NCBI RefSeq assembly: GCF_027912515.1
Contig: NZ_CP115464.1
Location: forward strand, 310,001 to 374,000
Source of the DNA: Brevundimonas sp. NIBR10
GTDB lineage: Bacteria; Pseudomonadota; Alphaproteobacteria; Caulobacterales; Caulobacteraceae
DNA length: 64,000 nucleotides
Direction: 5' to 3'
This document shows, in pieces, positions 17,747-26,677 of this stretch (position 1 is its first letter; each line of letters begins with the position of its first letter). Both the position numbers and the translations under genes were made by a program. The notes beneath the pieces were generated by a model. That model was given only the letters and a program-made list of their open reading frames with translations, had not been told where the DNA came from and did not search any database.

Positions 17747-17761
17747 GTTCCGGGTGTGTTC
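17747..17761. promoter_or_regulatory. LexA box (SOS operator) of mmcB
   Basis: GTTC-N7-GTTC, the alphaproteobacterial LexA consensus, with exact half-sites at 17747-17750 and 17758-17761. It is 12 bp before the mmcB start codon, where a repressor would block transcription. The divergent small membrane-protein gene begins about 80 bp away and might also be affected. Confidence 0.8.
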
Positions 17762-17839
17762 TCGAATCAACGCAGCGCGGTAACCACCTATCAGAATCCG
17801 TAGGTAGCCGCCGAACGGGCCGCATTGCACCGTGGCATC

Positions 17840-18235
17840 ATGGAATGGGCGGCGCGTGCGATCGGGGTCTTCTATGTGTTCGCGGGCCTCGTCGCCCTGC
17901 GGCAGATGGTGTTCAACTGGCGGCTGGAGGCCGCGTTCGGCAAGATCTTCCCGACGCCGGCGAACGAGCGGGCCGCCGACATCATCCTGACCGTCGGGTC
18001 TATGCTGGTGCTGGTTTCCGGCATCGCTCTGGTGCTGCTGACACGCTGGGCGGTTCCGGCGTTTCTGGCGTGCTGGGGGTTGCAGGCCGGTTATCTGCTT
18101 TGGGCCCAGCGCTGGTACTCGCCGGAGACCGAGGAGATCGCCCGGGGGCGACGCCAGACCATCAACGCCTTTGCCGTCTACAGCGTCGCCACCGGCGCGG
18201 TCCTGGTGTTCGGACACATCGCGGTTCTGCGCTAG
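17840..18235 (+). CDS. Small polytopic membrane protein, function unknown
   Basis: 131 residues from ATG 17840 (a TTG at 17825 is also in frame). Four hydrophobic segments at about 3-22, 48-70, 72-92 and 108-128 suggest a four-helix inner-membrane protein. No charged catalytic motif. I do not recognise a named family. Its stop overlaps the stop of the convergent DUF6356-like gene by 4 bp. Confidence 0.65.
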   Translation: MEWAARAIGVFYVFAGLVALRQMVFNWRLEAAFGKIFPTPANERAADIILTVGSMLVLVSGIALVLLTRWAVPAFLACWGLQAGYLLWAQRWYSPETEEIARGRRQTINAFAVYSVATGAVLVFGHIAVLR

Positions 18236-18510
18236 AGGCCGGGATCGAAGGCGCCGGTGTCCTGCATCCGGCATTCGCGGGCGATTTGGGCGCGGTAGCC
18301 GAGGTCGTCGGCCATCCGCTTGATCTCGTCCGACACCGTGGTCTTGCAAACCCCCGGCACCACCGCGTGCAGGAAGGCGGTTCCCGACAGCCGCGCCAGC
18401 CGCAGACCGCAGCGGGCGGCCGTGGCGAAATGGTCGATGTAGCTTTCACCGACCTCGCGCGGGTGGTCGGCGAACAGGCGGGCCGAGGTCTGGATCAGGG
18501 TGCGGATCAA
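18232..18510 (-). CDS. DUF6356-like small protein
   Basis: 92 residues, TTG start at 18510 preceded by GGAG at proper spacing (GGAGGCGCTC then TTG). The pattern LFADHPREVGESYIDHF, then AARCGLRL, then HAVVPGVCKTTVSDEIKRMAD matches what I recall of the DUF6356 family. One amphipathic or weakly hydrophobic segment at 32-52 may associate with the membrane. Function unknown. Convergent and 4-bp overlapping with its neighbour. Confidence 0.7.
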   Translation of the reverse strand: MIRTLIQTSARLFADHPREVGESYIDHFATAARCGLRLARLSGTAFLHAVVPGVCKTTVSDEIKRMADDLGYRAQIARECRMQDTGAFDPGL

Positions 18511-18645
18511 GAGCGCCTCCGTTCGCGGCCGGGCCGACCCCTACCGCATCGGTCCATTCTGGCCTAAACCGGCCGCTGAAACAGGGGGCGGCCGTCACCA
18601 TCGCGTGACGACGGCGAAAGACCCCCGCAATCTCGGGAAGACCTC

Positions 18646-19836
18646 ATGGCCGACGGCGCCACCGCCCCTGTTCAGACCTTCAAATGGGACGATCCCTTCG
18701 ACCTGACCGGCCGGCTGACCGAGGACGAGCGGGCGATCCAGGATGCGGCCCGGGCCTATGCGCGCGAGAAACTGCTGCCCCGCGTCGTCGCAGCGTTCCG
18801 CGACGAGACCTTCGATCGCGCCATCATGACCGAGATGGGCGAGATGGGGTTCCTCGGGGCGACCCTGCCGGAACAGTACGGCGGATCGGGCGTCAGCCAT
18901 GTGGCCTATGGACTGATCGCGCGCGAGATCGAGGCGGTCGACAGCGGCTACCGCAGCGCCATGTCGGTGCAGTCTTCGCTGGCCATGTATCCGATCTATG
19001 CCTTCGGGTCCGAGGAGCAGCGGATGCGGTTCCTGCCCCGGATGGCGGCGGGCGAACTGATCGGCTGTTTCGGCCTGACCGAGGCCGACGGCGGTTCGGA
19101 CCCGGCCTCGATGAAGACCAACGCGGTCGCCGTGGACGGCGGCTATCGGCTGAACGGCGGCAAATACTGGATCACCAACTCGCCGGTCGCCGACCTGGCC
19201 GTGGTCTGGGCCAAGCTTGAGGGCGTGATCCGCGGCTTCATCGTGGAGCGGGATTTCGACGGCTTCACCACGACCAAGATCGGCGACAAGCTGTCCCTGC
19301 GCGCCTCCATCACCGGCGATATCGGGCTGAACGACGTCTTCGTGCCGGAGGCCAATCTGCTGCCGGGGGTCAAGGGTCTGCGCGGGCCGTTCAGTTGCCT
19401 GAACAAGGCGCGGTACGGCATCGCCTGGGGGGCCATGGGGGCCGCCGAGTTCTGTTTCCACGCGACGCGCGACTATGTCGCCGAGCGGATGCTGTTCGGC
19501 CGCCCGCTGTCGAGCCGGCAGCTGGTGCAGAAGAAGCTGGCCGACATGCAGACCGAAATCTTCCTCGGCTTCGAGGGGGCCTATGCCCTGGGCCGGCTGA
19601 TCGACACGGGCGCCTGGGTTCCCGAGGCGATCAGCCTGATGAAGCGCAACAACTGCGGCAAGGCCCTGGCCATCGCCCGCGAGGCTCGCGACATGCACGG
19701 CGGGGCCGGGATCACCGGCGAACTGCACGTCATGCGCCACGCCATGAACCTGGAAACCGTCAACACCTATGAAGGCGCACACGACGTCCACGCCCTGATC
19801 CTGGGCCGGGCGATCACCGGAGAAAGTGCGTTCTAG
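18646..19836 (+). CDS. gcdH: Glutaryl-CoA dehydrogenase
   Basis: 396 residues, the family's usual length. FAD enzyme of lysine, tryptophan and glutarate breakdown that oxidises and decarboxylates glutaryl-CoA to crotonyl-CoA. Specific features beyond general acyl-CoA dehydrogenases: [15 protein letters not shown] with the arginine that binds the distal carboxylate, and [19 protein letters not shown] with catalytic base E376. FAD and substrate motifs [11 protein letters not shown] and KYWITNSP are intact. ATG 18646 follows GGGAAG. It is monocistronic, with no CaiB-type transferase or regulator next to it. Confidence 0.92.
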   Translation: MADGATAPVQTFKWDDPFDLTGRLTEDERAIQDAARAYAREKLLPRVVAAFRDETFDRAIMTEMGEMGFLGATLPEQYGGSGVSHVAYGLIAREIEAVDSGYRSAMSVQSSLAMYPIYAFGSEEQRMRFLPRMAAGELIGCFGLTEADGGSDPASMKTNAVAVDGGYRLNGGKYWITNSPVADLAVVWAKLEGVIRGFIVERDFDGFTTTKIGDKLSLRASITGDIGLNDVFVPEANLLPGVKGLRGPFSCLNKARYGIAWGAMGAAEFCFHATRDYVAERMLFGRPLSSRQLVQKKLADMQTEIFLGFEGAYALGRLIDTGAWVPEAISLMKRNNCGKALAIAREARDMHGGAGITGELHVMRHAMNLETVNTYEGAHDVHALILGRAITGESAF

Positions 19837-19866
19837 GAAGCGCCGCGCGCCGCGCTGACGGAGTGG

Positions 19867-20640
19867 CTATTCCTTCGGCTTCTCCGCCGCCGTGCCCGTG
19901 TTGATCTGGGGCACATAGAGGCCTGTGACCATGCGGGCGACGAAGCCGGCGGGCTGGGTGCGGGGGCCGTAGGCGGCGCAGGGGTCGGGATCGGCGATGT
20001 CGCGTACTGGCCGGTCGTGCTGGGAGATGGTGTCGCCGACGGTGTCGCCCAGGGGTTCGGCCAGTTGGAGGGCATCGCCGATGCGCGACAGGGACGGGGT
20101 GTCGGTGCCCACGACGTTGGCATTGCGTGCCCAAGCCAGGGCCGCGATCTGGGATCCGCTCTGGCTCAGCAGTTCGCTCTCGACGGCCAGACCACCGGTC
20201 GTGCCGGGCACACGGAAGGTTCCGGGGCCGGGGATGAAGGCATTGGCGACGGCCGAGACGCCACCCGCAGCGCCGCCCGTCGGACGGATGCCGACGACGG
20301 CGGTGCGCAGCCGGGCCGAACCGGCCGGGGCGTCGGCGAGGGTGAACCGTTCGCTGACCTCGTAGCAGATCTGGCGATCGACCTCGCGAAGGACCTGGGC
20401 CTTCTCCGCCTCGCTCAGGCCGGCACTCGCCTCGCCGACCAGGACGGACGGTTCCAGGAAGACGGTCTCGACCTTGGCGGCCTCGGCATCGTCGCGGCGT
20501 TGGCGGATCGAGGCCCGGATGGTGTCTTCGCGTGTCACCAGCCCGTCGTAGCGGCTCAGGAATCCCGCATTGGCGACCGGCGCCGTCTGGCAGGCGGTGA
20601 CGGCGAGGCCTGCGACGAGGATGAGCGGCAAGGATTTCAT
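19867..20640 (-). CDS. DUF3313-like outer-membrane/periplasmic lipoprotein
   Basis: 257 residues from ATG 20640. Signal sequence MKSLPLILVAGLAVTAC with lipobox VTAC and acylated C17. The following pattern NAGFLSRYDGL is the DUF3313 opening. Residue +2 after Cys is Gln rather than Asp, so outer-membrane sorting is expected. No enzymatic motif. The gene is convergent with gcdH and divergent from the response-regulator gene, 123 bp apart. Confidence 0.8.
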   Translation of the reverse strand: MKSLPLILVAGLAVTACQTAPVANAGFLSRYDGLVTREDTIRASIRQRRDDAEAAKVETVFLEPSVLVGEASAGLSEAEKAQVLREVDRQICYEVSERFTLADAPAGSARLRTAVVGIRPTGGAAGGVSAVANAFIPGPGTFRVPGTTGGLAVESELLSQSGSQIAALAWARNANVVGTDTPSLSRIGDALQLAEPLGDTVGDTISQHDRPVRDIADPDPCAAYGPRTQPAGFVARMVTGLYVPQINTGTAAEKPKE

Positions 20641-20763
20641 GGCGTATTCCGGCAAGAAGGCAGACCGCGTCGAACGCGCGACCGTCAGAAAGGATCAGCC
20701 AGCTTAGCATTGTCATTCCGGTTCAGGGATTTATCGTAGCACCGGGCGGAGACGATCGGGGCG

Positions 20764-21585
20764 ATGGACAGCGGACAGGATTTCAGACCGGACGCCGACG
20801 GCGATCCGTTCATCGCGCTGTCGGCCATGTTCGCCGGCCGCAACGTCCTGTTGCTCGAGGACGATCCGGCCCTGTCGGAACACGTCGCCGAACGTCTGTT
20901 GAAGGCCGGGTTCGCGGCCGTGGACCGGGTCGATCGCGGCGAGGCAGCGCTGGAGGCCGCCGCCGCCACCGCCTATGACGTGCTGATCCTGGATCGGCTG
21001 ACCGCCGGGCTGGACGGGCTGGAGACGCTGAAGCGACTGCGGGGCACGTCCGGACCCTCGTCCGACGCGCCGGCCCTGATGCTGACGGCGCTGGGCGGTG
21101 AACGTCAGAAGGTCGAGGGGCTGCTGGGCGGGGCCGACGACTATCTGTCGAAACCCGTCGGCGACGAAGAGCTTCTGGCCCGGATCGCGGCCCAGCTGCG
21201 GCGCACGGTGCGCCACGCGAAGCCTGCGGGCGCCGACATTCTGAACGGGCCTTTCCGCCTGTCGCCGGGTGCCCGCACCCTGAAGCTGGAGATGCCGGGA
21301 CAGGCACCGCATCTGATCGACCTGTCGCCGCTGGAGTTCGCCATCGTCTGCGAGCTGATGAGCGCGCGGGGTCAGCCGGTGACCAAACAGATGCTGTGGG
21401 ACCGGTGCTGGGTCGAGTGGAATTTCCTGCCCGATAATTTCGTCAACATCATCGACGCCCGGATCAGCGCCCTGCGGCGTCGGCTGAAGGAACAGGCCCC
21501 CGAACTGGGCGAGGACCTGCATCCGCTGATCGTCTCGGCGCGCAGCCAGAGCCTGGTGTTCCGCGATCTCGATATCGGGCGCTGA
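20764..21585 (+). CDS. OmpR-type response regulator
   Basis: 273 residues. Receiver: acidic pair in LLLEDDPAL (31-34), phosphoacceptor D77 in VLILDRLTAG, T in LMLTAL, K in YLSKPVGDEE. A winged-helix DNA-binding domain follows (about 175-270; SPLEFAIVCELMSARGQPVTK and NIIDARISALRRRL). A 25-residue tail precedes the receiver; an internal ATG at 20827 would remove it. It is 6 bp ahead of the kinase gene and forms one unit with it and the HtrA gene. Confidence 0.9.
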   Translation: MDSGQDFRPDADGDPFIALSAMFAGRNVLLLEDDPALSEHVAERLLKAGFAAVDRVDRGEAALEAAAATAYDVLILDRLTAGLDGLETLKRLRGTSGPSSDAPALMLTALGGERQKVEGLLGGADDYLSKPVGDEELLARIAAQLRRTVRHAKPAGADILNGPFRLSPGARTLKLEMPGQAPHLIDLSPLEFAIVCELMSARGQPVTKQMLWDRCWVEWNFLPDNFVNIIDARISALRRRLKEQAPELGEDLHPLIVSARSQSLVFRDLDIGR

Positions 21586-21591
21586 CCGCCG

Positions 21592-23037
21592 ATGGCGCTG
21601 TGGCAGGGGTTCCGGGACTGGCTGGGGCAGCGGACCTCGACCCAGCTTGCCTCGGCCCTGGCCGTCATGGCCGCCGTGGCCCTGACCGGCTCCCTGTTCG
21701 CCACGGGCCATGCCGTCCGCACTGACCAACGCCAGCAGGCGGCCCTCGCCGCTTCCGCCGACTATGCCGCCATGGTGTCCAAGCTGGGGGCCGAATCCAG
21801 TCTGACGGCATCCAGTCTGACGGCCGGGGACGCAGCCTATCTGTCGGCCTGGCTCAGCGTCTTCCAGAGCGGGCCGGAGCGCGACGGGGCGACCCTGGAA
21901 CAGACCTGCCGCACAGGTCGGGGCGGGGCGGGCGTGCGCTTCATCAGGGCCCCGGTCGGCAAGCCCGCGGGTCTGGCGGCGCTGGAAACCGCGCCCACCG
22001 CCCGGATGCCGGGGCTGGGGCCGGACACCTATCGCGTCACCTTGCACCGGGGCGTGCTGTGTCCCGGCCGAGCGGTCGAGGTGGTCATGGTCCGGCGCAG
22101 CGTGGGCTCGCTCGACATCGCCGTGGGGCGGGTCGTGGACCGTTCGGGCCAGGCCTGGGGCTGGGCCGTGCTGGCGGTTCTGATCACCGGGGCGGTGATT
22201 CTGATCTCGGGCCTGACCGCCGCCACCTATGCGCGGCGTCGCCTGACCCACGCCATCACCGAGGTGTCACAGGCCCTGGACCGCGCCGCCGTGGGTGACT
22301 TTTCCCGACGCGCGCCCGAGGTCGGGGTCGCGCCCGAACTGACCGAACTGACCGTTCAGGCCAACCGCACCCTCGACCGGCTCGAGGAACTGCTGAGCTG
22401 GCTGCGGGATTCGGCCGATCAACTGGCCCACGACTTCCGCACCCCCCTGGCCCGCGCGACGGCCCGGCTGGAACGGCTGTCCGAGGCCGGGGATACGGCG
22501 GAGCGCAGTCGGCTGGGGCTGGAGGCGGCCCAGGATTTGCGCGCCCTGACCCGGGCCATGAACGAAGCGATGGCCCTGCGCGAAGGCGAGGCCTGGCGGT
22601 TCGAGACGGTGGCGCTGGACCGGATGCTGGCCTCGGTCGCCGATCTGTACGAGCCGCTGGCCGAGGAACAGGGCGTCCGTCTGGTGGTCGAGGCCGAGGC
22701 GGTCAGCGTGCTGGGCGTGTCCTCGCTGTTGCAGAGGGCGGTCGCCAACCTGGTGGACAATGCGATCAAATACTCGCCGCCGGGCGGGACGGTGACGCTG
22801 CGCGCCTTTCACGACGGCGAGCGGCCGGCCCTGTCGGTGGCGGATCAGGGGCCGGGGATCGATCCGGAACGGCTGGCCGACGCCGCGCTGAGGTCCGCTG
22901 CGGCGGATGCCGAGGGTCGCGAAAGCCATGGGCTGGGCCTGACCTTCGTGCGGGCCATCCTGCGGCGGCACGGAGCCGAGATGATGATTGATGACGCCGC
23001 GCCGGGAGCCATCGTCACGGCGCATTTCACACGCTAG
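21592..23037 (+). CDS. Sensor histidine kinase (HAMP, HisKA)
   Basis: 481 residues. Membrane helix 1 at about 17-42, periplasmic sensor of about 140 residues containing two cysteines (QTCRTG, VLCPGR) that may form a disulfide, helix 2 at about 184-207, HAMP domain, then the box ADQLAHDFRTPLARA with phosphoacceptor H280. ATPase motifs: NLVDNAIKYSPP, DQGPGI and SHGLGLTF. It should phosphorylate the regulator encoded just upstream. The signal sensed is unknown. Confidence 0.9.
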   Translation: MALWQGFRDWLGQRTSTQLASALAVMAAVALTGSLFATGHAVRTDQRQQAALAASADYAAMVSKLGAESSLTASSLTAGDAAYLSAWLSVFQSGPERDGATLEQTCRTGRGGAGVRFIRAPVGKPAGLAALETAPTARMPGLGPDTYRVTLHRGVLCPGRAVEVVMVRRSVGSLDIAVGRVVDRSGQAWGWAVLAVLITGAVILISGLTAATYARRRLTHAITEVSQALDRAAVGDFSRRAPEVGVAPELTELTVQANRTLDRLEELLSWLRDSADQLAHDFRTPLARATARLERLSEAGDTAERSRLGLEAAQDLRALTRAMNEAMALREGEAWRFETVALDRMLASVADLYEPLAEEQGVRLVVEAEAVSVLGVSSLLQRAVANLVDNAIKYSPPGGTVTLRAFHDGERPALSVADQGPGIDPERLADAALRSAAADAEGRESHGLGLTFVRAILRRHGAEMMIDDAAPGAIVTAHFTR

Positions 23038-23079
23038 GTTGCCGCATCGGCGCGCGGAATTGCCAGCGCGGCCCGGGGG

Positions 23080-24552
23080 ATGACGATGCGGCGCACTGTG
23101 TTTCTGGCGGGTTCGGCGATGGCGCTGGCGCTCACCCTCGTGCCGGTCTCGGCCAGTCTCGCCCAGGCCCAGACGGGCGGACTGCCCCGGTTCGCCATCC
23201 CCTATGACGAGCGGCGCGGGGTGTTCAGCTTCGCCAACGGTCTTGAGGATGCGCTTCCCGCCGTGGTCCAGGTGACGACCCTGGGAAGCTCGCGCGGGCC
23301 GACCTCGGGCGACAACGAGGCCAAGCCTCTGCAGACCGGCTCGGGCGTGATCATCGACGCAGGCGAAGGCATCATCGTCACCAACAACCACGTCATCGAC
23401 GGCGGCACCAAATACACGGTCGACATGAGCGACGGCCGGCTGTTCGACGCCGAACTGATCGGCACCGACAAGGCCACCGACGTCGCCGTTCTCAAGATCA
23501 AGGCGACCGGTCTGGCCGAGGTCGAGATGGTCGATTCCGACACCTTGCGCACCGGTGATCTGGCGTTCGCCGTCGGCTATCCGCTGGGGCTGGACCAGAC
23601 CCTGACCATGGGGGTGATCTCGGGCCTGGGTCGCACAGGGCTTGGCGATGCTGTCGAGGACTATATCCAGACCGATGCGGCGGTGAACTCGGGGAATTCC
23701 GGCGGGCCGCTGCTGGACAGCCGGGGGCGATTGATCGGTATCAACACCTCCATCCTGTCGGGCGGGTCGGACATGTTCGGCGGCGGCGGCGGAAACGACG
23801 GCATCGCCTTCGCCGTGCCGACCCGGATCCTCAACTATGTGGTCGGCCAGATCCGCGAGAACGGCGAGGTCAAGCGCGGCCGGACGGGTGCGATCATGGG
23901 CTCCCTGACCGCCGAGCGGGCGCGGGACTTCGGCCTGGGCATCGTGCGCGGTGCCGTCGTCGAGGACGTGGCCCCGGGCTCGGCCGCCGAGCGGGCGGGC
24001 CTGCGTCGTCGCGACATCATCACCCGGATCCAGAACCGTCCGGTCGCCAACGCGGGCTCGGTCAACGCCACGGTCGGGATCGCGCCTCCGGGAGCGGCCC
24101 TGGCCCTGGTCTATCTGCGCGATGGGCGGGAGCACACGACCTCGATGACGGTGGAGGAGATCACGCCGATCACCGTGGCGAACGGCGTCAGCACCACCGA
24201 AGCCTTCGGGGCCCAGTTCCGCACCGTCGAGGCGAGCGATGATCTCGAAGGCGTGACCGGCGTCCTCGTCTCGTCGGTGGGCGGAGGGTCGCAGGCCGCT
24301 CAGCAGGGGCTGATGGCCGGTGACGTCGTCATCTCGGTGGGCGAGACGCCGATCGCGGACATGACCGGGCTGAACTCAGCCTTGTTACAGTGGATCGTCC
24401 CCGGCGGGCCGGTCGTGCTTCACGTCAAGCGCGGGGATGAGACCATCGATGTCAGCCTGGGTGATACGGCCGACACGGCCCCGACGCCCGAGGTGCCGGC
24501 ACCCGATGCGGCCTTGCCGGAGCCGGAAGCCCCGTCGGACGACCCCGCGTGA
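23080..24552 (+). CDS. HtrA/DegP-family periplasmic serine protease
   Basis: 490 residues; ATG 23086 is better placed behind GGGGG than ATG 23080. Signal peptide ends near SASLAQA. Trypsin-like triad H104 (TNNHVIDG), D134 (KATDVAVLK) and S207 (SGNSGGPL), then two PDZ domains (about 275-365 and 385-465) and a Pro/Asp-rich tail. The family degrades or refolds damaged envelope proteins. Located 42 bp after a two-component pair, as degP homologues often are in envelope-stress regulons; transcription with or under control of that pair is likely but not shown. Confidence 0.92.
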   Translation: MTMRRTVFLAGSAMALALTLVPVSASLAQAQTGGLPRFAIPYDERRGVFSFANGLEDALPAVVQVTTLGSSRGPTSGDNEAKPLQTGSGVIIDAGEGIIVTNNHVIDGGTKYTVDMSDGRLFDAELIGTDKATDVAVLKIKATGLAEVEMVDSDTLRTGDLAFAVGYPLGLDQTLTMGVISGLGRTGLGDAVEDYIQTDAAVNSGNSGGPLLDSRGRLIGINTSILSGGSDMFGGGGGNDGIAFAVPTRILNYVVGQIRENGEVKRGRTGAIMGSLTAERARDFGLGIVRGAVVEDVAPGSAAERAGLRRRDIITRIQNRPVANAGSVNATVGIAPPGAALALVYLRDGREHTTSMTVEEITPITVANGVSTTEAFGAQFRTVEASDDLEGVTGVLVSSVGGGSQAAQQGLMAGDVVISVGETPIADMTGLNSALLQWIVPGGPVVLHVKRGDETIDVSLGDTADTAPTPEVPAPDAALPEPEAPSDDPA

Positions 24553-24855
24553 TCCAGACAGCAAAACGCCCGCCGTGCCATCGGGGGGAGGGAGGCAGGA
24601 CGGGCGTCTCGCTTTGGAGGAAGCGCCGGCCCGTCGGAGCCCATAGCTGGAAACATCCAGGGGGGCTGGGGGGGCTGTTCAGGATCCGGGACGCTTCCGA
24701 ACTCCGAGGGGCCGACAAGAGCTGTTTCGCCGTCCAAGCGGGCGGGCGCTGGACCGAAACGGGGCCATTTCGTGTCGCGTGCATTTTTCCGGACCGCATG
24801 ATTCAGCCGGTCTGCCCCGTGGCGTCGGGCGTGCGGCCGTCCTAACTTCAGGGGG
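24553..24855. other. 303-bp gene-free stretch with a weak hairpin
   Basis: ACGCCCG at 24566-24572 pairs with CGGGCGT at 24601-24607 around a 28-nt G-rich interior, 14 bp after the protease stop. It may end the operon transcript, but no T-run follows. The rest shows no convincing gene, tRNA or palindrome; short open frames there lack ribosome-binding sites. A promoter for the DUF2794 gene probably lies at the right end. Confidence 0.5.
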
Positions 24856-25197
24856 ATGAGCCTTGATCCCCCCTCCTCTGACAGCCGCCCCCAGGCCGGT
24901 CCGGTCTTCTTCGAGCGGCGCGAGCTGGACCTGATCCTGCGGGTCTATGGCCGGATGGTCGCGGCCGGCGAGTGGCGCGACTATGCGATGGTCGGCCACA
25001 AGGACGTCGCCGAATTCGCCGTCTATCGCCGCTCGGGCGACGCGCCCCTGTACCGGATCGAGAAGCGGCCGGCCCTCCAGACCCGTCAGGGCCAGTGGGC
25101 GGTGATCGGCGAGGGCGGTGTCGTGCTCAAGCGCGGTCGCGAGCTGCCCCAGGTGCTGCGCGTCTTCGACAGCCGCAAATTCCAGGTGGTGGAGTAG
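24856..25197 (+). CDS. DUF2794-family protein
   Basis: 113 residues, soluble. The pattern FFERRELDLILRVYGRMVAAGEWRDYAM ends shortly before RIEKRPALQTRQGQWAVIG, characteristic of the alphaproteobacterial DUF2794 family, whose function is unknown. The ATG directly follows a GGGGG run with almost no spacer, so initiation may use a nearby transcription start. It is convergent with the Bax-inhibitor gene, sharing the hairpin at 25203-25234. Confidence 0.85.
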   Translation: MSLDPPSSDSRPQAGPVFFERRELDLILRVYGRMVAAGEWRDYAMVGHKDVAEFAVYRRSGDAPLYRIEKRPALQTRQGQWAVIGEGGVVLKRGRELPQVLRVFDSRKFQVVE

Positions 25198-25202
25198 GGC
25201 CG

Positions 25203-25234
25203 AAGAAAAGGCCCCGGTGTTTCCACCGGGGCCT
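25203..25234 (-). terminator. Rho-independent terminator of the Bax-inhibitor gene
   Basis: Perfect 11-bp stem AGGCCCCGGTG / CACCGGGGCCT (25209-25219 and 25224-25234) with a 4-nt loop. On the minus strand it is followed by TTTTCTTC, the expected U-run. On the plus strand it is followed by a pyrimidine-rich stretch, so it may also stop DUF2794 transcription. Confidence 0.8.
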
Positions 25235-25263
25235 CTGGTCTCATCCCTCGGCGGGTTCGCCGA

Positions 25264-26013
25264 TCAGCGGCGACCGCCGAACAGGGCCAGCAGGAACTGG
25301 AACATGTTGATGAAGTTGATGTACAGGCTCAGCGCACCGTAGCTGGTGGCCATGCCCATCGCATTCCGGTCTCCGCCCAGCTGGTAGTAGGTCATCTTCA
25401 GGCGCTGGGTGTCATAGGCCGTGAGGCCCGCGAACAGCAGGACGCCGACCGCCGAAATGATCAGCTGCATCAGGCCGTTCTGCAGGAACATGTTGACCAG
25501 CGAGGCGATGATCAGGCCGATCACGCCCATGATCAGGAAGGTCCCGAAACCGGACAGATCCTTTTTGGTGGTGTAGCCGAACAGGCTGACCGCACCGAAC
25601 GCGGCGGAAGTGATCAGGAAGGTCGAGACGATCGAGGCTCCCGTGTAGCGCAGGACGACCGTGCCCAGCGAGGCCCCGATCAGGGCCACGACCAGCCAGT
25701 AGAGCCCGCCGGCCGAGGCGGCCGTGGGGTTCTTCATCACAAACCCGGAGCCCAGCAGTACGACCAGCGGCGCGAAGGCCACGATCATGCCCAGAATGGT
25801 GAAGCCGGCGAACCGACCGTCGGCGGTGACCTGATACATCAGGTCACGAACAGGCGGATAGGACCCGGTAATGAAAGCCAGGGCCGCCGAGACCAGCAGG
25901 CCGAGCGCGACCTTGTTGTAGACGCCCAGCATGAAGCTGCGCAGGCCGGCATCGACCGACATGTCGGCCGAGGCGGGCGCCACATTGGTGAAACCGTTTC
26001 TGAAGTCGCTCAT
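25264..26013 (-). CDS. Bax inhibitor-1 / YccA family membrane protein
   Basis: 249 residues from ATG 26013 (GGGAGA upstream). Seven membrane helices and the family's C-terminal block LTAYDTQRLKM, followed by the conserved GALSLYINFINMF. BI-1 homologues are pH-sensitive calcium-leak channels; YccA modulates FtsH in E. coli. Which applies here is unknown. The frame extends to 26256 without similarity. It is divergent from thpR with 127 bp between starts and ends in a strong terminator. Confidence 0.92.
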   Translation of the reverse strand: MSDFRNGFTNVAPASADMSVDAGLRSFMLGVYNKVALGLLVSAALAFITGSYPPVRDLMYQVTADGRFAGFTILGMIVAFAPLVVLLGSGFVMKNPTAASAGGLYWLVVALIGASLGTVVLRYTGASIVSTFLITSAAFGAVSLFGYTTKKDLSGFGTFLIMGVIGLIIASLVNMFLQNGLMQLIISAVGVLLFAGLTAYDTQRLKMTYYQLGGDRNAMGMATSYGALSLYINFINMFQFLLALFGGRR

Positions 26014-26140
26014 CGCGAGATCAATCTCCCATGATGCCGGGGCAAACCCCCGGCCTAGGCGTGAATATCGGGGCAGATCGCCCCTCACGCAAGGGAATGC
26101 GGACTTTCCGATTCTGATCCCGGCCGCTACCAAGGGTCGC

Positions 26141-26677
26141 ATGATCCGGCTGTTCACCGCCCTGTCCATGCCCTGGGATGTCGTGGAGACCCTCAAGCGC
26201 CGCCAGACCGGCCTGCCCGGCGCGCGCTGGAGGCCTGAGGAGGCCCTGCACGTCACCCTGGCCTTCTATGGCGAGGTCACCGAGACCCAGGCCGACGACC
26301 TCGCCGCCGAACTGGCCCGCATCCCGTCCGGCCGGTTCGATATCGAGCTGAAGGGCGTGGGCGCATTCGGCGACGACCACCGCTCGACCACCCTCTGGGC
26401 CGGGGTGGAGGCGAACGAGCGGCTGAACGTCCTGGCCGGGCGCTGCAAGGCGGCGGCGGAGCGGGCGGGGATCCGGATGGAGAAGCGCACCTACAGGCCG
26501 CACCTGACCCTGGCCTATCTGAAGACCCAGACCAATCCGGACCGGATCGCGGCCTGGATCGCCGGTCACAACCTGTTGCATTCGCCGGCTATCCCGATCG
26601 ACCGGTTCGGCCTGTATTCCAGCACGGTCAGCGACGACGGCAGCTTCTATCAGCTCGAACGGGAGTACCCGCTGTGA
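26141..26677 (+). CDS. thpR: RNA 2',3'-cyclic phosphodiesterase
   Basis: 178 residues from ATG 26141 (AAGGG upstream). 2H phosphoesterase with both catalytic HxT motifs, HVTLAF (about 42) and HLTLAY (about 128). Opens 2',3'-cyclic phosphates on RNA ends; formerly called 2'-5' RNA ligase. The opening MIRLFTALSMP and closing FGLYSSTVSDDGSFYQLEREYPL block, shortened here, are typical. Its stop overlaps the GTG start of the acetyltransferase gene (GTGA), so the two are translationally coupled. Confidence 0.9.
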   Translation: MIRLFTALSMPWDVVETLKRRQTGLPGARWRPEEALHVTLAFYGEVTETQADDLAAELARIPSGRFDIELKGVGAFGDDHRSTTLWAGVEANERLNVLAGRCKAAAERAGIRMEKRTYRPHLTLAYLKTQTNPDRIAAWIAGHNLLHSPAIPIDRFGLYSSTVSDDGSFYQLEREYPL

